Assembly: GCA_030142905.1 (NCBI GenBank) | Contig: JASJOG010000177.1 | Location: 372,001-436,000 of the forward strand | Direction: 5' to 3' | From: Heliopora coerulea | Taxonomy: Eukaryota; Cnidaria; Anthozoa; Scleralcyonacea; Helioporidae | Length of the DNA: 64,000 nt | In this document: positions 27,241 to 40,030 of the stretch, one piece after another | Numbering within the stretch: the stretch's first letter is position 1 | Layout of the letters: every line of letters begins with the position of its first letter | Notes under the pieces: model-generated | Database searches by the model: none | The model's input: only the letters and a program-made list of their open reading frames with translations | Told to the model about the DNA's origin: nothing | Made by a program: the position numbers and the translations under genes

Positions 27241-27753
27241 GCCACACTTGTCAGACATGTGATCACTACCTGATGAGTGTGGCAGGCCCAGCTTTACAGT
27301 GCATAATTTAAGTCAAATAATTTGGTCAAATGAGGTGAAAGTCTACATGTATAGTATGTAAGTAACAAACTATAATGGCAGTTGCAATTTATGTATGGAT
27401 AATTCCACGTAACTTACATTTAAATGGCAATGGAGATCTTACAATCCTTTGTTATTTTTAAGAAAATTTGAGTAACCTTTTAGCAACTGAAAAGCAATAA
27501 TGTCACCGGATTTGTTTCTGTCCCCTCCAATGTAACATCAGCCATAAAATTACCCATATGTGACATGTTTTACATGTTATTATGTACAATACTATAAATC
27601 ATAGTTATAAATCTTTAGCTTACCTCAGGCTTCTTGGTCTAGTTTGGTATCTTATGCAGCCTTCTGTACTGTAGCCTATGCAAGCCACATGTGGTTTTAC
27701 TTCAACCTATGCAAGTTGTGTGCCACCTGCCACCATACTAGGCTACTGCTTAC

Positions 27754-27754
<1 letters not shown>

Positions 27755-27819
<65 letters not shown>

Positions 27820-27833
27820 CACACACACACACA
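27755..27833. repeat. (TA)n(CA)n microsatellite
   Basis: TA dinucleotide run ending in a short CA run. Confidence 0.9.
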
Positions 27834-27979
27834 TTTCCCAGATATCAAATTATGTACAGCATTACCTTTTAATTATCAAATTATATGTTTCTTTTTATAG
27901 TTATAGAATTACAAGTGTTTAACTTTAAATTATTTCTTACTTTTTTTATTTGCAGCTACTAGTTCTCGATTTCCAAACT

Positions 27980-30783
27980 TTAAGGCATAGTATAGCTCAT
28001 TCTAATGAAAAGCTTCAAGAGAAATTCATCAGGAAATGCAGAGCAGTCTAGAAGAGTGAACCTTAAGAGCTCTGAGAGTAAAAACTTACCAACTCCAACT
28101 TCATGAACAACAGAAGGAAACACTTCAACAAACATACTTTCAAGACCAACAATGTAGTTTGTGAAGCTGCTTATAGGGGCCAAAAGTCCACCAAATGTTT
28201 CAGTTTGTGACTCATAAACCTTAAAGTAACAAAATAATTTGCTACTATCATTAAGGTCTTGGCTGATAAGCTTGCCCTTACAAGTTTGGCAATCGTGCTT
28301 TGAAAAGCATTTTTTCAAAAGATAGCCAGCTACATAAGCCACAGCATTCATTCCAAGCAAGTTATTTTGTAAGGAAGCTGACCTATAATCAGTGACATCA
28401 ATCTCAATAGCTTCAGGCCTGGTTTGATCCTGCACAGAAAGATCATGCTGGAATGTTGTGCCTGCCAGAATTATATCAAAGTCTGCAGTACAGTTACCCA
28501 ATGATGAAACAAGAAAACTATCATAAAACAACTTCTTAAAAGCCCTATAAAACTGAAGAGGAGTTGGGTTGTCAGAATTTCCTCCTTGTTGTCTGACAGA
28601 ACCAAAAAAGTTTTCCAAAGGGTCTTGGTTCAAGGAACAGGTGAAAAGAATTTTCAGTGAAAAATTATCCTTTAAATCAGTTCATAAAGTCAGAATACTT
28701 TGTAAGGTAATTTGAAAGCCTTTTAGACATCTAAGTTTGTTTGTGATGTCAGTTCCATTTGCTAAGTTTACCACTTGAAGAGATTTTATGAAGGGAATGG
28801 CTTCAGTAGCAAGAAATTGTTGATGAACAGAATTTTCTGACAGTGCCTGTTTGTATAATTTAGGACATTTTAGAGATAAACTGTTTAGGCAGTCAAAGAT
28901 CAGATCAAACTTTGAAATAAACTCAGCAGTTCCAGCAGCAGATGCAGGCATAGCACCCACACTAACATACATGGAAATAGCTGCAGCAACAGTATGACTT
29001 AATGTCCGAGTGGCATATTTCACTTTCATTTCGGTAAACCCATTAGGGTTGATATGCCTGTCGGTTAGCTTTGGGCAACAGCAAATTGACAAGGCAGAAT
29101 CTCTGTCATACAAATCTTTAACATCTTTCCAACTGGCTACTTGACCACCAAAGTGAAAGTTGTAATTGATAAGGTTGTTTCGGACTGCCTTTATTAAATG
29201 TGGTGGATCATAGAGGAAGATGATCCTTTTCCCAGAGTTGGTAAAGAACCATGGCTGAGTTGATGTGATTCCCAGCTCCCTTACTAGTTGTTGGAAATTT
29301 GAGCCCAGATCCGAAATCAAACAGACAATGTTCAGACCAATTGAATCAACTTTATCGATGGCATAAAGCACGATTTCCTTCATTTCACTGCTTTTGCATG
29401 ACTCATGCACCAAAAAGTATCCCAGTGGCTGTTTCCGATTCTCAGCAATGCCATGGGCCATGACCACAAGAGCAGAAGTTGCTATCAGCTGACTTTTCTT
29501 ACCACAACTGAAATCTACAAACCCAATGACCTCATCTTTGAAAATATCATAAAGCATGTTAGTCTTTAAAGACATCTCATCCATACAAAATGTGCATATC
29601 CTGCCAATGTCACTCATGACTTTCACCTTACTTTCAATCACATTCATTGCAGCTTCTGTAAGCCCTGGTGATCTAGGTAACACAGAAACCCACCTGAGAA
29701 GACTAGTCTTTGAAGGCAAATAGAATAACTTTGAGACCAGCCTGTATGCCTTTCCACTAATGTAATACAGTGACAGAGCAAAAGCTTTCATTTCTGGGCT
29801 GTATCTCTTACCTCCACGTTTCTTGGCATGTAATTTTAATTGCATTTCTACAAAATTAACTATTCTGTCAGGTTAGATTCCTTAAGGTAGAAATAGCACT
29901 TTCTTTACTTATTTTGTAGCATTTTTTCTTCTTTATGGCTTGTCGCAGTCGTGACAACTGTTGTCGGTGTCTTGCAATTAAAAGCTGCATCTTCTTTGTG
30001 GGAGATCCTTGAGATATCCTTGAACTGGTCTGGCATGATTTATTGTTTTGCCCTGTTGACTCAGAGTTACCTGAAAGAAAATTAAGAATGTTTTTAATAA
30101 CTGCTTCAAATCATTTACATATTTTCTCAGTAAGAATTTGACTAAATTGATTTAAATATGACAGTTTATACCAGGTTGGTCATCATTTTGCTGGGCTGCA
30201 TTTGCCTCCATATCTTCATTGAATGAAGAGAGTGTAGCACAGTCTGTAGATGCAATGAAAACACAGGAAAATTACATATTTGTAGCATGTTTGCCATAAC
30301 CAAATATAGATAAATATAAATTATGTTACAACATATGTAACTGTGCATGTAATTCATGAAACTGTATGTAACCCACCAGAAAGTTCTTCCATGACTTCGG
30401 GGCTTTTAGCCAGGGATTCACTGTCAGTCTTTCTTTTTTTACCTAAATGAAAACATTGTTTTAAGGTGTATGAAGTCTAAGTACTTAATGACAATAGTGC
30501 ACAACAAAATGCCGGTTTTATGTATTGTTTTGTTTTTATTTACTTACCATGACTTGGGGTCTGTTCCCAAACTAGAGGACGACGTTTTACTCTTAATGAT
30601 TTGGGTGGATTTGGCACAGAAAAAAGAGTTGGCACAGCATCTTCTTTCAAACGGTTTTTCAAACATCCACGAAACATGCACTCCTCAAAATGTTCAGAAC
30701 AAATTATGCAATTATTGTACAGGTATTTTGAATCTTTCTTGTCCAAATCTTCCCTCCTACAGTTTATTACCCATCTCCTTGAT
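27980..30783 (-). pseudogene. P-element (THAP9-like) transposase
   Basis: Five exons with matching phases: 30548-30783, 30377-30442, 30172-30243, 29909-30070 and 27980-29847. The first holds the second half of a THAP DNA-binding domain (CSEHFEECMFRGC, RLKEDAVPTLF). KKRK and a leucine/basic coiled coil (LLIARHRQQLSRLRQAIKKK) follow. The large exon carries the transposase core: GKRYSPEMKAFALSLYY, FCMDEMSLKTN with an early acidic residue, LYDPPHLIKAVRNNL, and NQDPLENFFGSVRQQGG. An in-frame TGA at 28682-28684 and a one-base shift near 27998 (before a YYALKFGNRE reading) break it. The exon with the THAP zinc-binding start was not found. Terminal repeats were not resolved. Confidence 0.88.
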
Positions 30784-31455
30784 CTAAAGAAGTTAAAGGG
30801 AGGTGGACAGCTTTATGTAAAATGTCCTTTCCATTAATTCCTTTAGTACCCGTCACCTGTCTTGTAGCATTTTACCCTGACCACCTCCAGTCAATTTGGG
30901 AAATTCTACTTGTCAGTTGGAAAACCTCTGGTACCCAAAGGGTTCACTCTGCCCTCTGTATCGATAATTCTCAAAAAAGTGCGGCAAATTTTAAAAAAGG
31001 AAAAGTAGGAAAAACCTTGTTGTGACATTCCCTTGCTGTAGCCAAGCTCCTGTAGCTCTGGGTAAGCAATGAATAAAGTAAGCCAGAACAAATTGGGGTA
31101 TCATTTTGACAAAAAGAACCTCTCATGAATGATCCAAAAAAGCTGAACCTAGCTCACCCGTCATCCAAAACAGCAGCTACAATTATGTATTATTTGTGTT
31201 TGATACAAATCTACATATTTATATAAAAAGTCAAATCTTAATTTTCAGTATCTAAAGCGAAACGAAAAAAGCTCAGGGTTTTGTTTCGCAGTTTGTTAAT
31301 GAAACAGTTCACTGCTGAACACCAATTAGTCCCTGACTTTTGCTTTTTACTGGTCTTCATCATAATCACTTTCCCCTGCAATCTTACATCTCTATTCAAT
31401 GAAAACTCACTCGCTGATAACAGAAGATACCAAATATCAAGTAATCTCGAAAGAC
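30784..31455. other. no gene seen
   Basis: Should contain the missing first THAP exon of the P element if that copy were complete, but no C-x-C / FxFP pattern was found on the minus strand. Confidence 0.4.
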
Positions 31456-31463
31456 GTAGCAGT

Positions 31464-34136
31464 CAGGGTTGCCAGATGGTCTGAGCTCGAAAGAGCCAAA
31501 TGATGCGTAAAAAGTAGCCAAACCAGGCTAAAAGAAGCCAAAATCGAAATTTAGAGTGGGGATTGGGGCTAACGTAATTATGCAAATTACAGCCATTAAA
31601 ACAAGCACTTACATTTTATTTGACACAGTGACTAAGAATTCTAACTCAAACTTTATTTATCAATATCAAGGTATATCATATATGTAGCATGCAGGAAAGA
31701 CTTAGACAGTTTTAACTTTATATTTCTGGTTCTAAAGGAAGTTCGTCTTCGTCAATTGCGGATTCTGAAGAACTGCTCTTTGCATTTTTATATATGTCAT
31801 TCGTGAATAGCTCAAGCATTCTTTTGCTAGGTACAAAGTCTTTGCAGCACTTATCTTTAAAGTACAGATGAGTGCGGATTCTGATTATGACTTCGAGCAT
31901 GGATGAACTCATCTTGTTGCGTGATTTCGTCTTGATAGCCGTAACGTACGAAAACATTCGCTCAACCACTGCGTTACTTGTTGGTGTAGTGAGGCAAGCT
32001 AGGGCGTAAGTTGCAAGATCATGATAGGTGTTGTTCCCAAGCAAGTTCTGATACTCAAGGACACCTGACCAAAAGCTGACAGCCTCAGTTGGAATGCCAT
32101 CCTTAAAAACGCCCTTCTCATTCCAGTTGACATGCAAAATGCTCCGATACTGGTTGTCGATCTCTTGGATCTTCTCATTGATAAGATGCTGCATTGGGAG
32201 TCGAGCCAAAGGAACACGCCCCACTTGGTTTAGAATGCGAGATGGGTGTAGAAGGGATAGTTCATTAAATATGTCCTTTGAGGATGGAAGACGTTTTTGG
32301 ACTTGCGCAGTTGCTTCTAAAAGCATGGAGTGGCACCTGTTGTACACATCCCGAATTCTACTGGCTGTATTCTCGTCATTGCTATGCCTACGAAGTAATG
32401 CGGCTGCTTCAGATACAAACTTTGCCCCGTAGTCAACTTTATCAGCTGGTAACTCAACACCAGAGGAACTGTAGACTCGACCACACAGGCTGTTATAGTA
32501 AAGGTTGAGCTCCTTGATCATATCGTTGGCTTCAATGTCAGTTGCTTGAAAAAAAGCATTCATTCTCTCGAACTCCGACACCACAGGAGACAAGAAATGA
32601 AAGTAGAGGTAATTGATAGGATCATGGAGCATTTCTCGAATGAGACGAGCCTGGTAACGAAATTTTGCTTCTACTTCACTTTCGGCCAAGGAAAAATACA
32701 TCTTCAAAATCCCCCAATTTACGAGGATATTATAGATCACTTTTCCTCGCACCAACCATCTCGTTTGGTTGCACTTTTGAAAGGGAAGAGGGATTGAAGA
32801 ACTTTCTACATCGCATCCTTCGAATGTCTTGAAGAGTTGCTTGTAGGCGTCGCGGCGAACTTTACTTTTTGAAAACCACTTCGGTATTTCAGTGAGCATG
32901 AAGCCAAGGTTAGCAGGCATTCTTTCAAAGGCGTGTTTGATACAGAGAGCCAAGGAATGACAGATGCACTTAATTAGGATACAATTTGGCGATGCTGCTT
33001 TGATTCTTGACCATACTGAATCATGTTCCCCAACCATAACAGATGCTCCATCGCTTGCATAACCAATGCAATTCGTCAGACTTAGGCCAGATTGTTCCAA
33101 GCAACTTTTTAGCGCTTCAAACAAATCCTTGCCTGTTGCTTTCACTACGGGTATCAGGTTTAAGAACGAGATCACGATTCTTTTTTCGGATTTGCTATAG
33201 TAGCGAATGACCACACAAAGAAGTTTGGTGCATGAAATATCCGTTGATTCGTCCAGGATGACACAGTACTTCTGGCCAGCCATATCAACGCAGAGATCTT
33301 GGTGGAGAGCAGGAGAAACCACATTTTTGATAAGCAGGCTGCATTTTGTTCGATGTAGCTTCATCTTTTCCATTTTACTCCCTTTTCCATGATGTATGAT
33401 GATCTCGCTCAAATGGTCCACTGCCATGATTGAGCTGTGGCATGTTACTCCAACAGCAAGCTGTAGTTCCAGCTCTTTTACGCGTTCATCTTCCTTGACA
33501 GGAACAAAGTTTATCTTCGTATTACAAGATAAAAAATTAGCTTGCCTTTTGTGTTTCGTGGTCTGTACGTGTTTGTCTAGATTTTATAATCTTGGGGTGA
33601 TATTTTGTCGGCAGAACGAGCAGTGGGCATAGTGTGAACCATCTTTTCCCTTTTCTACCCAAGGATATTTTCTTTGCCATTCAGCCTTAAATTTTCGTGA
33701 CGTGTCGTAATGATTTTTCCACTTATTTCCTTTCTCACCCGTGGATGGTTTGCTTAAGCTCATCTTCCGTATTCAAGCGTTCAACATCAAAAAACAGTGA
33801 AAAAAAGTGAAAACTGAAAAAGTATCATTTTTTCGTTTTCCCGCCATTTGGGACGAACCGCGTTAGAGTGGGGACTGGGGAAAGGGTACTAATTCCGATC
33901 GGATATTTAAGTACACCCGTCTTACACACATCGAACATAGCAGAGTTCATAACTAACTTTGCTGATGGATGGCAGATTATTTTTGAAAAGTTGATTATTT
34001 CACTATTTAATTAAAAAGAAGCCAAAAAGAGCCAAAAAATAGAAAGAAGCGAAACGAAATTTTAAGTAGCCAAACAAAGTCAAAAGAAGCCAAAATCGAG
34101 AAATTTGGCTCTTTTAACGCCAAACTGGCAACCCTG
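31464..34136 (-). mobile_element. complete hAT element (2,673 bp)
   Basis: Terminal inverted repeats CAGGGTTGCCAG (left) and CTGGCAACCCTG (right). The 8-bp target duplication GTAGCAGT is perfect (31456-31463 and 34137-34144). Subterminal AGCCAAA repeats occur at both ends. It contains one transposase gene on the minus strand. Confidence 0.96.
31718..33763 (-). pseudogene. hAT transposase, one nonsense codon
   Basis: A 682-codon frame without introns. Residues 40-85 form a zinc finger of the BED/TTF kind (HCSFCRQ, then NLDKHVQTTKHKRQ). An in-frame TAA at 33594-33596 lies inside that finger. The RNase H-like core begins with VILDESTDIS (first catalytic Asp) and includes GYASDGASVMVG, IKCICHSLALC and TRWLVRGKV. 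The C-terminal dimerisation region has TPTSNAVVERMFSYVTAIK and RNKMSSSMLEVIIRIR. From 33427 the frame is open for 569 codons, so a protein lacking the finger could be made. The perfect target duplication implies a recent insertion. Confidence 0.93.
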
Positions 34137-34320
34137 GTAGCAGTTCATGGCGGGAAAATTCCACTTTCGCGGGAGAGAGTGGGGCGAAGTGACAATCACA
34201 AAAAATGAAGTTTTGATTTATCAGATTTTGATTCCAAATATTGTTGGAAGGCAGTGAGAAAGGTTAGCTTCTCAAATTTAAGCGCAATCCGTTCAAAAGC
34301 AGCCGAGTTATCGCTCTCTG

Positions 34321-34422
34321 AATATATAATTTCATAGTACATTTCCCTAATGTTTCGGAGTGGTTCAAAACATTCAGACCCACACCAAAATAACAGGGAA
34401 ATGTACTATGAAATTATATATT
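34321..34422. repeat. inverted repeat, 28-bp perfect arms
   Basis: AATATATAATTTCATAGTAC continuing to TTTCCCT is mirrored exactly at 34395-34422, with a 46-base centre. MITE-like; no target duplication resolved. Confidence 0.75.
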
Positions 34423-35755
34423 GATGGTGGAAATCTATAGTACAGGTTTATTTTTACCCTGGGATAAAAGTCAGGTCCCTTTCACCAAAAATTTATTGTT
34501 TATCAAACTTGCAAACTTACACTTCAATCGTGACACCTGTTGTATTTTAACCTATTAAGTGGCAAGGGTGCCCTTTGACATTTATTCTGGCTTACTCCAG
34601 ACAATTTTACAGTGTAGATGAACCAAAGCTATGTTCACATTTGGTGTTCAAGCAATAATACCCTGATGCCAGCAAAAAATTGCTTGTCTACACACAAACC
34701 TAACCCTAGTGCCTATGATATACTTCGTGTTCACTTCGAATGGATCAAGCAGGAGCTTGCTGAAAGTGCCTCAGAGCTGATTACTGTGTGCAAAAAAAAC
34801 CCAAAAACAAAACATTGCCCATTTTATTGAAAGAGCACAAGGTCTTTGTCTGGCAATTGAGAACCAACATGTCCAAATTCTAGCATAGTAGGTGTGTTCA
34901 TTAAAGTACCCATTCAAATTGCACTTGGGCACCAAGTGTAAAGATTGCTTAAGATTGTTTATTAACCCATTCAGGTGCAAGGGTGCATCAAGGCTCATCA
35001 CTTAGGTGAATAAACTTGTCTACCATTAGCCAGAATAAAACAGTAAAATGTGCCCTTGCCCCTCAATGGGTTAAACATGCTATGGTTGATTTCAATGTGT
35101 GGTCAAGACCATGCAAGCATTGCTGACAACTACCTTTGACATTCTACTCTATAAAAATAAAATTGATTTTAAGAATGGTAGCTTTCTGTCTTACAATAAC
35201 TACAGTAAAAAAGTAAGAAATTAAAAAGAACAAAAATAATAACAGGATTTGGTTTTTGAGAAGTCTACAATGTTTTATTAAAACTTACAATCCCTATCAG
35301 TAATTTCAATGTATGTTTATTTAACAGTGGGTGGCAATGATCCTTTAACAATGCTGTCCATTATTGAAATTCAGCAAAACTACTTATTCACGTTTCCTAA
35401 TCTTTGCCATTTTATTATAATACAATTTAAATTTTAGAAATAATTTATATTATAAATCTAACAACCATATTGCTCGTATAAATCATTTTTGCCTTTATGA
35501 AGTGTCCCTAAAAGGCACTTTCATGTTCTAAATGTTTCCTTCTACAGTTTGAATTCTCATCAGAAAGTACTCCTCTGTATGCTTGTATCAGACTGGGTTA
35601 ATCTGAATGACCTTGAAGTTGAAATAGGAATGTAAATAAACTATAAGCCATCAAAGAATAATCTGGCCAACACTACAATTCTCCATATGAAATCCAGCCT
35701 TGGCCTCCATATTGACTGGTACATTGTAAGTTTGAAACAGACACACTGAAACAGG
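34423..35755. other. no gene; diverged copies of a dispersed repeat
   Basis: Copies of the GGCAAGGGTGCCC...CCAGACAATTTTA repeat occur at 34550-34615 (direct) and 34965-35075 (inverted). Nothing else was recognised. Confidence 0.5.
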
Positions 35756-35763
35756 ACCTTCAC

Positions 35764-36313
35764 CAAGGACGTAAATCCTGGGGGGGATCGGGGGACATAT
35801 CCCCCCCACTTTTGGGATAGAGGGGGATACATATACAATTATCCCCCCCCACTCTTTGCAAAGTTCATGACAACTGAAGCCTAACTTCTGTTCCCTGGGC
35901 GCTTATGGTTCCATGTTTACCTTTACGATTTTCCGATATAACCTTTTTCAGCCCCAATTTTTACCTAGGTATTGTTGGTTCGAATACATGACAAATTATG
36001 AAAATTTGCCAAGTTATTTTACAGTCCGATAGTTCTTCTTTAGACGCTATTTTGTAAACAACCAGAAATACTTTGTTTAGTCATACTATAACGTCTTTAT
36101 TGCTGTTTGGAGGAAATGCATGGCTTTCTTTTCGATTGAAAAGCTAGGTATGAATGTTGTTCCAAAGAAACAATCTCAAAATGCCAGAAAAGGCATTTCA
36201 TAAACATTAGATTTACAAAAAAAAAAAAAAAAAAAAAACTTTCAGAGGGAATGTCTCTACATCACTTGGCCGGCTCCGTCCCCCCCACTTTTACGAAGCG
36301 ATTGTCACCCTTG
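35764..36313. mobile_element. hAT MITE (550 bp)
   Basis: Starts CAAGGACGTAAATCC and ends CACCCTTG, fitting hAT YARNG ends. The 8-bp target duplication ACCTTCAC is perfect (35756-35763 and 36314-36321). Subterminal CCCCCCAC(T)TTT blocks occur near both ends. An A-tract lies at 36217-36238. Confidence 0.88.
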
Positions 36314-36419
36314 ACCTTCACCATCTGAGACCGTGTCACTATATAAAGGAAAATTTTCAAAAAAGCAGCCCATAAAAACCTTCATATTCTGAATTTTCCT
36401 AGTATCAATGTTAAACATG

Positions 36420-36820
36420 GTTCGTGCGGATGAAAGATCACAAAATTCCAGGAGTTTTCCAGGGTAGCAACATTACTTTTCCAGGATCCAACCCCTAGTT
36501 TTCTTCTTTGGCAAAAAGAGCAAGAATGTAATCTTCCTTATGACAACAGTACAACATCATTTTGTTGGTTTCAATATAAGAATTAAGCAATAATGAACTC
36601 GCGACTCGATTCAATTTGGATTCGACAGAAAAGCAAGGACGAAAGATAACAAATCTATTTTGTGTATGAAAAAAGGAACTTTTGTGAATGCACGTATTGG
36701 CAACTCTGGATTATCCAAATTCAAATTCTTTACAAAATTCCAGGAGGATTCCAGGAGAATCACAAGAGTACCCAGAAAACAGCTGTTTTTCCAGGAGTTT
36801 TCCAGGCCCTGGAAAGAACC
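36420..36820. repeat. TTCCAGG-rich repeat
   Basis: AAAATTCCAGGAG and TTTTCCAGG strings recur in direct orientation at about 36440-36490 and 36735-36815. Family not identified. Confidence 0.4.
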
Positions 36821-36905
36821 GTATTAAGGGCTGAGAGCGACTGAGATGGCGGTGAACACAAGCCAAATTTTACTTAAAAAAATCGTTTATACATTACCAA
36901 ACTAA

Positions 36906-37033
36906 TAAAAAAGTAATCGCTTACCTCCTCTTCAATAGATTCAGAAATGTAATGAAAATCGTCCTCCTACTTTTCCAAATACAGCAGTTTTAGTGAGCCA
37001 ACTTTGGTTTTCGCCATATTGTTTCCAGTTGAA
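36906..37033 (-). other. candidate first exon, unidentified gene
   Basis: On the minus strand an ATG (37033) opens MAKTKVGSLKLLYLEK, then TAG, then EDDFHYISESIEEE ending exactly at a GAG|GTAAGC donor. The stop sits in frame between two plausible coding halves. CpG-containing sequence upstream could be a promoter. Product not recognised; coding status is doubtful. Confidence 0.25.
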
Positions 37034-37090
37034 ATGCGCTGAGTATACCCTCCAAGAACATGGCGGATGCGGACATGCGCAGTTAAAAAA

Positions 37091-37418
37091 GTGTGACAAG
37101 TTTCCTCGCGAGTGGGACTTCTGGTTAATTCTTTATTCTGTGGCAAGGTAGGCATAACTTTCGCATAATCATCACGAAAGAAAAAATCTCAGACCAGGAA
37201 TAAATACCTTAGAAACCAGTAAAAGTAATCAATGCAAAATAAGTGAATCACACCCTCGAAAAGATAAATAACATCAATTTGTAAAGTGTACTTAAATAGA
37301 TGAATATCATCTTCTTAAGGAAAACTCGGAAGAGGATTTGTGATGAAATGCATGAATAATTAAGTAGATCGTGTTAATAAATACCGAGAGACTGAATAAA
37401 GTGGGGAGTGGCAATACA
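37091..37418 (+). repeat. possible Ty3 5' LTR
   Basis: Starts TGTGACAAG and ends CAATACA (TG...CA), immediately before TGGTGTCAGGTGTGG, which looks like a tRNA-Leu type primer-binding site. No 3' partner was found, so the left border is a guess. Confidence 0.4.
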
Positions 37419-37438
37419 TGGTGTCAGGTGTGGCGAAT

Positions 37439-39290
37439 GGCAACGTTTCAAGTCAACTTACCCGAAAAGCTTGACTTTTTGGGTAAGATCGCACTGAGTT
37501 GCAATGATTTCTCGGCATTACCAATCAAAGGGGAAAGTTTACACCAAATCTGGCAGAGAAAACTAAACTGATGATAGAATTATTGAGTACGAAGTCCCAA
37601 TCGATATGGGGGACGAGTAACAGAGATCATTTTTTTCAGTTAAGAAAGAACTAAGTTCTACTTCTACTCTAGCACTCTACAGTCCAGATTACGAGACAAC
37701 ATTGTCAGCCGATGTTTCGTCGTATGGGTTGGGAGCGGTATTAAAACTACGCCAATAGGACGGTTGCTGGCGATCAGTAGCTTATACGTCTAGAGCTATG
37801 ACGGATACTTAGGTGAGATATGCCCAGGTAGAAAAGGGGGCCCTGGAAGTCACGTAGGCTTGTGAGAAGTTCGCAGATTATATCGTCCAGAAAGAATGTA
37901 GGGTGGAGACCGACCACAAGCGGCTTATTCCTCTCTTGGGGTCAATATCCCTAGCCAAACTTCTACCAAGAATTCAACGGTTTCGGATGCGGCTGATGAG
38001 GACGTTTCACATTGTTCACGTCCCTGGGAAAGACCACACAACAGCAGATACACTTTCGACAGTACCCCTTCTTTATCAACCTTTAGATGGAGAGATCGAG
38101 AGAGAAGAGATTAAAGCCTATGTTTTCTCAGTTGCTCGAGATCTACCTGCTACGGCCTACCGTCTAAATGACCTGTGAATTCATCAACAACAAGGTGAAG
38201 TTACTCGTCAAATCATGAGATACTGCATTGAGGGTTGGCCAGATAAAGCTTGACTTAAAAACACCTTGAACTTGTACAGGGCAGTGAGTGGAGAACTGAC
38301 GGTACAAGCTGGTCTGTTGGTGAAAGGTAGCCGACTGGTAATTCCAAAGTCCATGCGCTTGGAAATATTGGCTGCATTGCATGAAGGTCATCAGAGGATT
38401 ACGCGATGTAGAGAAAGGGCAAAGACTTCCGTCTGGTGGCCTGGCCTAAGCAAACAGTTGGAAGAAATTGGCAGACAATGTCCTGCTTGCGCCAAGGAAC
38501 GTTCAAATCCAGTTGAACAAGTCATTATATCAGCATTGCCGGAAAAACCGTGACAGAAACTAGGTGTTGATCTTTTTGAATTGAGGGGTCACCCTCACTC
38601 TTCAAGTGAAAGATTATTTTTCTCGCTTTCCAGGAATCGCTAGAATGTCAAAAACGAGTACAACAGCAATCGTTATAATCAGTCATTTGAAGAGTATTTT
38701 CGCGAATTATGGGAATCCGGAGTTAGTCGTGTCAGGCAATGGACTTCAGTTTAAGGCAGAAGAATTTGGTATCATTGTGACAGATTATGGGCTTACGCAC
38801 GTTACCTCTGGGCCAAAATTTCCCCAGGCCAATTGAAAGGTAGAACGGACTATCCAAACGGTGAAGAATATGTTGAAAAAGGAAGAAGATCGATACAAAT
38901 CATTGATTGCTTATCGTTCAACACCTATGGAAAACGGTTACAGTCCAAGAGAGCTTTTGATGGGAAGGAGTTCCTACAGTTCTTACTCCGCCTGGTCAAC
39001 TTAGTCCAAAGTGGTCATACTTGAATAAATTTCGCGAGGCGGATAAGAACTTGAAAGCCCGACAAAAGCGAAATTTCGATGTTCGTCATAAAGTCAAGGA
39101 TATACCAGAACTCTATATGGGAGACAGGGTATGGGTTCCTGACATAAAGAAACGAGGAGTAATCAGAGCAAGAGCACATACACCGAGATCTTATATTGTT
39201 GAGACGCCGGCTGGTGAACTTCCGAGAAACAGACGTGATCTAAAGCTCATTCCCGAAGAAAATAATCCAGGAGAAAATAATCCAGTGTAG
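37439..39290 (+). pseudogene. Ty3-type LTR retrotransposon, decayed
   Basis: The frame at 37439 starts MATFQVNLPEKLDF, like Gag proteins of Ty3 elements in marine invertebrates, then is lost. An internal deletion apparently joins this to the end of the reverse transcriptase. From about 37650 come the RNase H domain (SADVSSYGLGAVL, ETDHKRLIPL, HVPGKDHTTADTLS), an integrase HHCC finger (HEGHQ, then CPACAKE) at 38266-38553, the integrase core (GVDLFEL; SGNGLQF, where an Asp is expected) at 38570-38900, and an integrase tail to 39290. At least five stops and several shifts interrupt it. No 3' LTR was seen. Confidence 0.85.
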
Positions 39291-39293
39291 TTA

Positions 39294-40030
39294 ACTGGAT
39301 TATTGATTTTATAAGCAACCGATACCAAAGGATCAAACTTGCAGACGACTGTTTCTCCAAGTGGCGTAAAGTACCATCAGGCGTCCCTTAAGGCACAAAA
39401 TTAGGCCCGTGGCTTTTTTTTTAATCATGATAAATGACCTTACTATACATGACGAGTGCCTGTGGAAATTTGTTGACGATACAACAATCTCAGAAACCAT
39501 CGCTCCGAATAATATAAGTCATTTACAAGGTTTTGTTGACAAAATTATGCAGTGGTCGACATTAAGTAAATTTCAGCTCGATTCGGATAAATGTAAAGAA
39601 CTTCGAGTATCATTCGCTAAAACACAGCGACAAATTTAACGGCAAAGAACTTGAGATTGATCCAAACGCAAAGTTACTTGGTCTTACTATCTCTAGTAAT
39701 TTAACTCGGAATACGCACGTTAGAGATGTCATTAAGAAGGCATCCAAAAGAATCTACTTTTTAATCCAATTAAAGAGGGCAAATGATTCTCACGACGATT
39801 TAAAATTATTTTACATTACGTGTATTAGATCAATTCTGAATTATGCTGTACCTGTTTTCCATTATTCTCTACCAAAATATTTGATGAATGGAATGGAACG
39901 TATTCAAAAACGTGTAATGGAAGCCATTTTTCCTGACCTTGAATATAGTAGAGCATTAAAAAGACTATGTATAGATCATCTTGATGTCCATCATAAAACT
40001 TTTTGTCAATCCCTTGTGCTAATGGTTTCA
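39294..40030 (+). pseudogene. LINE reverse transcriptase fragment
   Basis: Begins inside the fingers/palm (RYQRIKLADDCFSKWRKVP, then SGVP and a TAA). FVDDTTIS at about 39460-39490 is the variant of the catalytic YADD box. After a shift near 39635 the thumb continues as LLGLTISSNLTRNTHV and AVPVFHYSLP. It directly follows the Ty3 remnant. Different family from the LINE at 17096. Confidence 0.75.

Noticed and set aside
30906..31091. Minus-strand frame ending GTRGFPTDK as the missing first THAP exon
   Set aside because: It lacks the zinc-binding cysteines and ends in a stop, with no donor of the needed phase.
31999..32508. Frames on both strands inside the hAT transposase
   Set aside because: They overlap the 569-codon hAT frame and show no independent domain.
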